Both the position numbers and the translations under genes were made by a program. Under the pieces are notes generated by a model that ran no database searches, was not told where the DNA came from, and saw only the letters and a list, made by a program, of their open reading frames with translations. From NCBI GenBank assembly GCA_903813345.2, contig CAIIXF020000009.1, positions 29,364,740-29,428,739 of the forward strand: a stretch of DNA of 64,000 nt, written 5' to 3'. Shown piece by piece: positions 34,575 through 59,200 of the stretch (position 1 is the first letter of the stretch; each line of letters starts with the position of its first letter). Origin of the DNA: Owenia fusiformis (taxonomy: Eukaryota; Annelida; Polychaeta; Sabellida; Oweniidae).

Positions 34575-35420
34575 GGCTACGTATAGCACAGAGTTTACAC
34601 TAGTGGATTAGACTAGTTCATTTTTTATATGGGTGTGAAGACTCATTATTCACATGTTTCCTTTATTACTGTTTTGTTACGACTACCGAGGCTACTACTG
34701 TATATATAATCGGATACAACATCCACGTTCGCTTTGCGATCCTGTTTGACTTTATCTTTAGGATGAACGAGCACATTTCGAAGTGTTTGCATAGGTTTAA
34801 AAACTACTTTGATATCTTTTTTCTTCATTATTCTTCTAATTTGCTCTGATACATTTTTCACATAGGGTATGGTTACTACCTTTGTTATTTCTGTCTTGTT
34901 CTTATTATAAGAACAAGATCGTGGTATATCAAGTTCCATGCAACAATTGTAATAAAAGTTACATAGGAGAAACAAGTAGACCTCTTGGCACTCGCATCAA
35001 GGAACACAAAACAGAAGCAGATAAGAAAAAGAGTCACTACACTAGAAACAATAAAAAAGATTCTTTTAACAGCTTTAATAAATCAGCGATTACAGATCAT
35101 ATTCTCCAAGAAAACCACGAAATTGATCGGAACAATTATGAAATAGTTAGCACAGAAAGGAACAGAAACAATAGGTTGATAAGAGAAGCCATTCACATTA
35201 GAAAACATAAGAACTTCAAAAGAGACATGGGCAACTTTAATCTAGATCGCTTGTTGGATGAAGTTATATTGCCATAGCAATTAATTATTTTTTGACGTTG
35301 TTAAGGTTTAATGACGTAATAGTAGATTTACCTGTATTCATTTCAACTGTTTTCAATTTAAATTTAGTGATCATGGATGCAGTTTGCATTCGAAACGTCT
35401 AAAATCAAAAAATTGTAATA
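34575..35420. mobile_element. Penelope-like retroelement fragment with internal inversion
   Basis: The C-terminal part of a Penelope reverse transcriptase reads on the minus strand (34905..~34735: IPYVKNVSEQIRRIMKK, FKPMQTLRNVLVHPKDK). Its GIY-YIG endonuclease reads on the plus strand (34912-35277). In an intact element the second follows the first directly. An 11-bp inverted repeat, tcttgttctta / taagaacaaga, marks the junction at 34894-34918. The 3' tail to about 35420 has gtttgcattcgaaacgtc and an aataaa signal. Confidence 0.75.
34912..35277 (+). pseudogene. GIY-YIG endonuclease domain of a Penelope-like element
   Basis: The frame encodes VVYQVPCNNCNKSYIGET, then TRIKEHK, about 120 residues in all, ending at TAG 35275-35277. 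The first Tyr-rich segment, the CxxC insertion and the following Arg-...-Glu-His are those of Penelope GIY-YIG nucleases, which nick target DNA for reverse transcription. The N-terminal RT part has been inverted away, so this copy is inactive. Confidence 0.75.
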
Positions 35421-35871
35421 AAGTCTGTGACAATGAACACTAATAAATACTCCAAAGGTTGCATAAGTCACATATTTGAGGTCAGGCCTCCTTTTCACAT
35501 ACCCCTTAGAAAGCCGCTAAATATTTATGTGTGTAGTCATAATGGAAGTAAATTCTCTGTGATGTAGTCGAGGTCCACATACTTTTCATTCCACGTTCAA
35601 AATGGACCATTTCTCTTATAAATATTGTAAATACATTAATATTTAGCATCTACAGTATTGCTATTAGTCATATACAATTTAAATGACATATCATCTGCAT
35701 TCAATATCAACACACGCCGTTGTTGCGACCACAACCAGTGGCTCACCTCTGAGGTGAGCCCAGGCAATTCTCTATAGTTTATCAGCGCCTGGATCCATGC
35801 ATATTTTTATACTTAATTGGACACTTTAAAAAGCTCTAAAATGCTCTCGAAGAATTTCCACTCAGCAGTTA

Positions 35872-50202
<14,331 letters not shown>

Positions 50203-50262
50203 GTTTCGGTTTGATCAAAATTTGTAGAGCTCTTCAAAAGGAACTCTTCAATTTTGGAGACG
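50203..50262. promoter_or_regulatory. Bidirectional CRYM/NUP85 promoter interval
   Basis: Only 60 bp separate the CRYM start codon (minus strand, 50202) from the NUP85 start codon (plus strand, 50263). No TATA box is evident. The core promoters must lie in or overlap this interval, or the two transcripts overlap at their 5' ends. Confidence 0.7.
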
Positions 50263-53200
50263 ATGGCTGAGCGCGAAGAAGAACCTGAAGTCACGGTTAG
50301 TTATGATTTTGTAACTTAATTCGTGAGTTTAAGCATGCTACCTTGTATCATCTGATTATTTTATCAACTGACTAACATAATATATCGGTAAGATTCCGAT
50401 GTGCTACCTTGATATCTCTTAAGTGAGTAACATGAGTAAATTTAACATATTATCGCCCACAGTTTTTTCAATTTTTAAAAATTGCAGAGCTGTCAAGTGT
50501 CCAGCGAATGGCGGGATAATCACGCGAATTTGATCAAAATTATTCTAATTTGCGTGTCCCGCGAAGTCCCCCAGATGTCGGCTTTGACCTCCGCGAATGG
50601 GTTTGTAAAAAACCGGGTGGCCGGGTAACTGGTACACTCTTACTCGAGTCTCTAGCTTACAGCTAGACGAAACTTCATTGATTTCGTATGTACTGTGCTA
50701 CACGCACCTACACGCACCTAGAACTCATTTTTAATAAATTTTATAAATATTTTTAAGAATATTAATCATATTTAGGATGGAGCGTTGCTTGTCTGGATTT
50801 AGATATTTCAAAATTTCATTTCGGAGTTTGACACATGGTGAAATTTTCTCGCTGTAGCTAAAAATGGCTTCCGGTTCTGGACGTGAATAACATTTGAAAT
50901 TATTCTCGCTTAAAGAAATCAAATATAACAATAGATTCAGACGGGGATGTGAGCTGATGTTCTTCAAATCTATACATAAAGGTATATTTCATATTATTAT
51001 GCCATATTTACTGTGCGTGTGACACAATGATTTACAATATTTATAATACCAAGGCAGCTCAATCTTCCTCCTCAAAGCCGGAATATAGAGAAGGCTTTGG
51101 ACCGAAGTAAGTACACTCTGTTAAGGTTCAGCTGGAAAGTAACATTTTGGTAAAAAATTGCTATACCTGCACATGTTATTTTCTGGTACAAAATTAAGTA
51201 TGAAGTCATGTGTGTATTTCCTTGCTTTTTTCAGGAAAGGATCATTACACTGTCTATTTTTAGTAAACCTGGAAACAGGTCAATGGTAGTTCCTGTGTTG
51301 ACTGAAAACTTTGAAAGAAAATTTGGAAAAATAGAAAGTGTGAAATATCGGAATTTATTGGAGTTCCCATTGATCTCCTACCAGATATTCTAAAAGAAGA
51401 CAATGTAATGATACTTTCCTGAAAAAAGCAAGGAAATTGGCACATGCCTTCATACTTTATTTTGTACCAGAAAATAACATGTGCAGGTATAGCAATTTTT
51501 TACCAAAATGTTACTTTCCAGCTGTACCTTAAGCATGATAAAAGGCAAGAAGTTTAGTTAGAAATAAAAGAGTTATCTCATGAATGGGACCCTTACATGG
51601 CTCCTAAAAGGTAGAAGACACTAAATGGTGTGACACTATAAGCTGAATTTTGTCCACATAGAGCATGTGCACAATACTAAAGACATGTAAAATTGAACTG
51701 TCAAAATAATAGAAATTACTCACCAGCTCGCCTCTACCGGAAGTTATGATACGTTATGGTGTAACTACGGTAATTCATTTTAAAATATTGAAAAAATCAA
51801 CAACATTCAATTTCTAGGGTGTACAACCATTTTCGAGCGAATTTGCCGATATAATAACAATATTTTTGAGTTCCCCTAGGCTATATATAAACTTTATCAA
51901 TATACAGTATATTCAACATAGGTTTTGCTTCTCGATTTTTAAATATCACTATGCAAAGACAGGGACTCATTTTAGGTAAAATCATTGCTTCACCAATGAA
52001 AATTAAAGGGAACGTTAGCTCACAAAATAAATAAATCCATTACAATGTTAAGTATATGATTTGAAAGATTGTCTGGATTATATGTGTGATCGATTGATGC
52101 ATAAACAAACATATTCATTTCAACTTGCAGACCTCCATTCTGGCTCATGTATAGGCCTAAGACGCCATATTGCCTTATGTATTGTACTGCCCGTGCGTGC
52201 ATACTTAATGCGTGACGTCACATCGACAGAGATCAGCGATCAAGTTTGACTAAGAAATTAAAAGATCCACACTTAACAGCACAAAAATGATATCAATGAT
52301 CGCCTATTTCATATCAAATAAGTGTAGGATGTAAGGTTTAACATTTTTCATGTTATTTAGTATTTACAGAAGCAGAGCTTGTAAAGAAACCAAGTTTTAA
52401 ATTCCGATTTTGACTGTTGACAAAAATAAAGAAAAGAGAGAAAGAGGCGACTTGTTAGAAACAATGACATGAAATTGTGAATAAAAAAGATATTATTGTG
52501 GGTTTTATTTTTTGAGAGTTCATCAAATACACTCATGTGTATTAATTTAAATATGTATTGTAATACCTCTCAGTTCTACCAAGATTATAAAAACTGATCG
52601 AAATGGCTTCGTTTTTAAAGTATAAAAAACACTACCCTACCCGGAAGTAGTATAACATGTATATTGAAACCATGTGTAAACTGTAAATCACGTGAAGGTA
52701 TGAGTACCGTAATCCAACACCAAATTCGAAAATTCAGAACAATACTTTGCACATATGGCGTTCCTGATCAACTATAAAACGCTTACCCCCCATAGTGTTA
52801 TATATCAAAATGTACCTGTTCATATAGGGGTTCGATTGATCTACATCAAATTATAGGGAGTCAGATTACTTTTTGAGATATCAGCGTCCATTTATTGTAA
52901 CTCGCGTTTGCTACCATTTCCTCAATTCTTAGACGACGGGCAAACGCGTAGTAAACATGCTCACGTCGGAACTATTTTTGACCTACATCGCTATTTTCGT
53001 AATTCAAATGAAAAATGAACTCCTCTTCTTTAGTTTGATACCAAATAGTGGCATACTAGGTACCCTAGAAGCCAACTATGGCGTTATTTAGAACAAAACC
53101 ACAAGTTTTAAAATGGACTATATAGGGGTCATACCTTTTGGCGGATGGATATGGAACCTCATACCTGAATTGGCTGATGCAATCAGGATGTGACTAGTAC

Positions 53201-56200
53201 AAAGTAACTATGATGCAATCAGGATATGACTTGTGCAAAATAATTGGCTTCACCTAGAATTCGCGATCTTTGCTCTTTAGCATAACATGAAGACATGTTT
53301 TGTGTTTAAGTAGCTAGATTCAAATACAAACTAAATGAATATAACATAAACCAACCATCATTTGTTCCAATCATGGCGAATTTTCAAGGAAATACGTGTA
53401 ACTGAATGTAAATCAACAGCGGAGCTCTTCAATTATGAGGTAAGAAAAATGTAAAAATAAAAACAAAAATAAATCTCACAGAATAGAGCTATTTATACGA
53501 TTCTAAGTACATTTTAAGTGCTCCATACATTAATGTAAGTATGGTTATAATGAAAACACGCGCTACGCGCTAACGCGCCACGCGCCAATGCGCTAATAGA
53601 AAATGATCCTTCCCCCACGATGTGTGCGCATGTTTTAAGCGCATGTTTATGATTGGTCTATACCCTTGGCCCAGGGACATGTATAATTAGGGTTATGACT
53701 CCCTGGGAACTTGTCAAAACATTGACACTTCAAAGACTGTATAAATCACCGCTAACCTGTCAATCAGACTTTGATGTGAACTTTGCGGCCGCAGGAAATA
53801 AACAAAGCCTCTCGAAAATTACACTTTTCAAGTTACGATTTCTTTAAAAATATAAGACCAATTAAGATGTTCTTCACACCGTTAAAAAACAGAATTCAAC
53901 TTCAATTTAGGAAATAATTCCAAAACTAAATGAACGTGTACTTTTCTCTGTATTTGACCTGAGGGAACATGAGTAACTTAGAATTAATAAATATTTACGG
54001 CCAATTACCGGACAATGATAAAACACGCTGGTCGGGTTTACATTACTTTTTAAATCGTCTCTTATTTAAAACTTTAATTCCAAATGAAATACAACCCTGT
54101 TTTCAACAATATTCCTGGTAAAATAGGTAATACAATTCACTGGGACTGACGTAATTCAAAACTTTTTAAATCTAAAATCAAATTGAGAAAAACGAAAGCA
54201 AACATGAAAGGGGGGGGGGTTCATAGGGGTCTTGGAAATCCATAGTACACAGCCCCGAAGCCAGGGGGGTTCGGAGGGTGACTTTGGAATTTTTGAAAAA
54301 GTGACCCCCCCCCCCCCCTGGGAAATCCTGGTTACTGTCCTGGCATATGGCATATAGAGACTACTATGTATATAGAGATCTGGATTACCCCCATAAATGT
54401 GGGACTGATTTTTCAAATCACCCCCACAACCAGGCCCGTAGCCAGAGGGGGAGCTGGGGGAGCGGAGCCTGGAAAAAAGCTGGCTACGGGCAAGCCCCCG
54501 CAACTACTTGTGTATTGAAATCCCAAATTTATGGGGATAAGCTGGATCTGCAGTATTCGTTCAAACTGCCTTAAATTTCATAATAGGCTTCTTTAATTCT
54601 TTTAAAACATACAGGTATGTTTATTTAACTTATACGATGCCATATACGATAAATGTTGCCCCCTCTTATGCGGCCATACACAATAGATTTTCACCCTCCT
54701 CTTATACGATAACCCTATACACCCCCCCCATGAAAGCGAAAGAGAGTAACCGGGCACGAAAAGAAAAATGGAAAAATATAAATGCGATGCCTGAATTATC
54801 CCACCGTTTGGTAAGTCATGTGAGATATAACTTCAAATACAAAGAGTAAAGATATATAAAACATCCATGACTTGATATTAAGAGGTAACACGAGGTAACA
54901 TGCGACAAATAAACATTATATTAAGTCATTTGTCAAGTAGTCGGGCCCCCGGCTCAGATTTCGAAACGGGATTTTTCTCGCCGATGGATGGACCCAAATA
55001 ATGCAATGAAATAGGGAGCATATTCGCATATCTGCGACCATTCATCTTGTAAGGTGCTACTTTCTATCTTCCTTTTAAATCAGATAAAACACACTGACAA
55101 TCGATAATCTGCACAGTTAACGATCAAACATTGGGCTTCTTCATACTTCTGCTTTCTGATGAGCCACCTAATCTCTTCACTCACTCGATGTTTATACATC
55201 ATGTTCCCGGGCCTGTGGGAACGATCATTCTGAACAGTGCGTTAGTGCGCTAGCGCGTTAGCGCGTAGCGCGTGTTTTCATTATAACCTGTAAGTATAAA
55301 AGCCATTAACCTCAACTGGGAAGCACTTTCCAACTATTTTTACGGCTTGAATTGTAAGAAAATGGCACTTATCTCAAAAAATGGAAATTTGAAAGAAGCT
55401 CAATTTATTGTGAAGATGAAGTTTATATATATCTGTATATGGGGGTGTAAATATGTAGTCATAGTATGGGCTAATTCGCTTAAAAATGGCGATATATACC
55501 TCAGAACTTGTATTTTGTGATTTTTTCAATATTTTAAAATTAATTACCGTAGTTACACCATAACGTATCATAACTTCCGGAAGAGGCGAGCTGGTAAGTA
55601 TATTTCAGTTCTTTTGACAGTTCAATTTTACATGTCTTTAGTATTGTGCACATGCTCTATGTGGACAAAATTCAGCTTATAGTGTCACACCATTTAGTGT
55701 CTTCTACCTTTTAGGAGCCATGTAAGGGTCCCATTCATGAGATAACTCTTTTATTTCTAACTAAACTTCTTGCCTTTTATCATGCTTAACAGAGTGTAGG
55801 TCTAGTATGTATCCAACAGACCGAATATAATATTCGGTCTGTTATGATTGATATATTTCCTGTGGAAATCGCGGTGATATTTTTTGCACATAAATTTCTC
55901 GTTTATTACAAGAATGTTCACCTTGAAAATTGGTGAATATGTTCAACTAGAAGGGTATGCAACTCTATGTAATAACATGAGACCTTCAAAATGAGCAATG
56001 ACATGCTTCCCTTGTATGGCAATATTTCAAAAAGTATTAGATAAATGTATATGTTTTAGTATTATTTTGAATAAAAATCAATTTTTAATATGATTTAAGG
56101 TACAGCTGGAAAGTAACATTTTGGTAAAAATTTGCTATACCTGCACATGTTATTTTCTGGTACAAAATAAAGTATGAAGGCATGTGTCAATTTCCTTGCT

Positions 56201-59200
56201 TTTTTCAGGAAAGTATCATTACATTGTCTTCTTTTAGAATATCTGGTAGGGGTTCAATGGAAACTCAAGGAAATTCTGATATTTCACACTTTCTATTTTT
56301 CCAAATTTTCTTTCAAAATTTCCAGACAACACAGGAGCTACCATGGACCTGTTTCCAGATATTATAAAAGTAAACAGTGTAATGATACTTTCCTGAAAAA
56401 AGAAAGGAAATACACACATGACTTCATACTTAATTCTGTACCAGAAAATAACATGTGCAGGAATAGCACTTTTTTACCAAAATGTTACTTTCCAGCTGAA
56501 CCTTAAGCATAAAATATATTCAATATCATATAAAAGTAAACAAAAGAGACCAATAAGAATAAGAATTATCAAGGTTTCTCTTTGAGTATTGCATTGTGGG
56601 TAATTATTCAAGAACACATTCCAATAAAAACATAATTTGTGGGAGAATGTTCACTTTCTGTATTGTCATAATTATGATTATTTCCAATTTTTATTAAATT
56701 ATCAAGATGTATGTAGAAGATCATGTTTTTATTTTTGAGTTATTTCTTTTTAATCATCAATAAAAAGTACAAAATAAGATTTTCTTGGAATGTGTACATT
56801 CTCCAATTTTGAAAACCCATGGCAATGTTTATGTATGAAATATGGGAAGTTGCCTACCCTTCTAGTTGAAAGCCCATGATATGTTGAAGAGGTGTTCATC
56901 TTAAGGACAGGGTGCATGTTGGGAAATTTTCTGCATTCCTCAATTGAGTCACATGTTATTTTTCAAACAAGAATAACTCCTTCCCCACATTGTCTACATC
57001 TTCCAAGTTTGCACAAAGAGTGCACTTATGTGCCTAGAAAAGCCTTGTGAGAAGGTTTCCTTTGTAAAATGTATAAAAAATGAGAAAATCCAGTGAAAAA
57101 AAATTCTGAAAATTTTCTGATTTTTTTGACTGAATTTTCTTGTTTTGTATACACTTTATCAAAACATTCTTCTCAAAAGTCTTTTCTAGGTACATAAGTG
57201 CACTCTTTGTGCAAAACTGGAAGATAAAGACAATGTGGGGAAGGAGTGATTCTTGTTTGAAAAATAACATGTGACTCAATTGATGAATGCAGAAAATTTC
57301 CCAACATGCAACCTGTCCTTAAACTAGAAGCAAAAATATTTGTATAAGGCGGGTACAAGTTGATATAAAATAATGAAATGTTCAGACTCACCAAAACTTC
57401 AGGATGTGTTCATAAGTAGATCGCGAAATCAATGTCAAGGACGTTTGAGTTCACGAGATCCAAACGAGATACGCAAATTTTTGAACTTTGACAACACATG
57501 ACCACTTGATTACCTCGGCCTTCTTCATGAATATTTCCGCTCTATTTACTATAAATGAAGAAAATTAATCGGGATAATGATAAAAAATGACTAGATCTAA
57601 TAAATTCCCGCACTAATGGAATTTATCAATACGCTTCCGTAATGTTGCTCCGTCCGCTCCACGTGTTATTTGTTTACAAATAGACTGACGTCACTGGCTA
57701 AATCTCGTTTATCGTGAGAATTGGCATTGTCAAAATGGCTTGACCTAATCAATGGCTTCGCTACAAGAAGCGTCTGTACATTTTATGAATATCTTCAGTA
57801 AGAGGACAATATACGAAAAAATAATATTGTAAGTTCTTTATAAGGTAATCATTTCATCATTAAACAAACTTATTTGTAACATTTATACAACACCACATTT
57901 TACAATAGGTGACTTACAGTCTGAATATTTATTCAGACGAAGGATACAGTCTAGGGTAACTGGGTAACCGGGTACTTAACGTTCTTTGCAGGGTTACCAA
58001 CTTTCAAAGTTGCACATTTGTAGACTACCCTTCAATGCCTTCAATATTTTTACGTTATCATTTTACCAAGAACCTGTAAGAGACTGAATTTCGGAAGTCC
58101 TAGGTAGTTATTTACACAGTTTACACGTACGATGACGTTAGTTGCTTGATTTATTGTCTGAGTGATTGACAGGATATCGATGATTGTTTTTTTATGATGG
58201 CGATTTCTACTAGATATTAAACAAATCTGGAAGATTTACATATGCATAAATTGAAACGTCATTTGCCGTTTTTATATGTTAATTAGTGTACGATGTACAA
58301 TACAACGTTAGTTGCTTGATTTGTTGCCTCACTGATTGACATTATATTAATTTTGTTTGTCGTTTTGCCGGTTGATTTATTGGTAAATAAATTTTGTTGC
58401 TTGTTTGGTTGTTTGCTTGATTGGTTGTGTCACTGGTACGTTGATTTGGATGTCAGTTGGGCATTTTGAGGCATAAAATGAAAAAAATACCCGGTTACCC
58501 AGTCACCCGGTTTTTTACACAAACCCTCCGCGAATTTCCAAAATTGTTACAATCCCCGAGGCTAAATAATTGTGATTATCTAGTGATATAAGAAGCTATG
58601 TTTTTTTGCGCTTTTGAGATGTAAAGTAAACTCCCAGTGCATCAGATCATCGAAGACTGCTTTTGCAGCCCTGTCAACCCTCACGCAGTTGAGCTTGTAT
58701 GATCTAATATCACGCAAATCACGCATTATGTTGATATTTTTAGAAATCGTTTTTTGTGAAATGCTGATACGATAAAAATAAATAATAAATAAAAAATAAA
58801 ATCAAATGTCCTGCATAATCCCACGATTTTAGGTAGAAATAAAAACGAACTTCATTTTTTTTGTCATATACCAGTCATATGCACAAAAACTTACGACTAT
58901 ATCGTGGTCTTCGTCCAAAGATAAATCCCTGCATGTTTTTTACTGCTGTATACAGGTATTGTGACGTAATCATAAAATTTGAAATCAAATGTTCGCCATT
59001 TTTCCACATCACAATTTGAATTGCGTGTTTTGGTCTTATCATGGGCTTTCAACAATACCTCACCAAAAATTCCAAAACACACATGAAGTGATCAATGTAT
59101 TAGTTCACATCTTCTGGAACACTAACTTAAAATTTACAGCCAGTTACTCATGTCAGACAATAACAACATTTTGTCCAGTTTTTCGAATATCGCCATTTTT

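Larger units (their letters stand above)
51114..55796. mobile_element. 4.7-kb TA-flanked fold-back element in NUP85 intron 1
   Basis: The ends CACTCTGTTAA and TTAACAGAGTG are flanked by TA (51112-51113, 55797-55798). The arms run 51533 to ~51900 and ~55440 to 55792, sharing gcatgataaaaggcaagaag, agggtcccattcat and cataacttccgg as complements, with few differences. A 404-bp TTAA element interrupts the left arm only. The core, about 52000-53500, has no recognisable gene. Confidence 0.8.
50600..58525. other. Outer inverted remnant in NUP85 intron 1
   Basis: Positions 50602-50633 (gtttgtaaaaaaccgggtgg, ccgggtaactgg) recur inverted at 58490-58525 (ccggttaccca, cacccggttttttac). Both are next to a ccgcgaat phrase. 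This suggests an older fold-back structure into which the 4.7-kb element and TTAA elements have inserted. The arms are decayed. Confidence 0.45.

Noticed and set aside
56174-56506. 110-codon frame and overlapping 61-codon frames, repeated at 51208-51445
   Set aside because: They lie in the palindromic TTAA elements and reflect self-complementarity.
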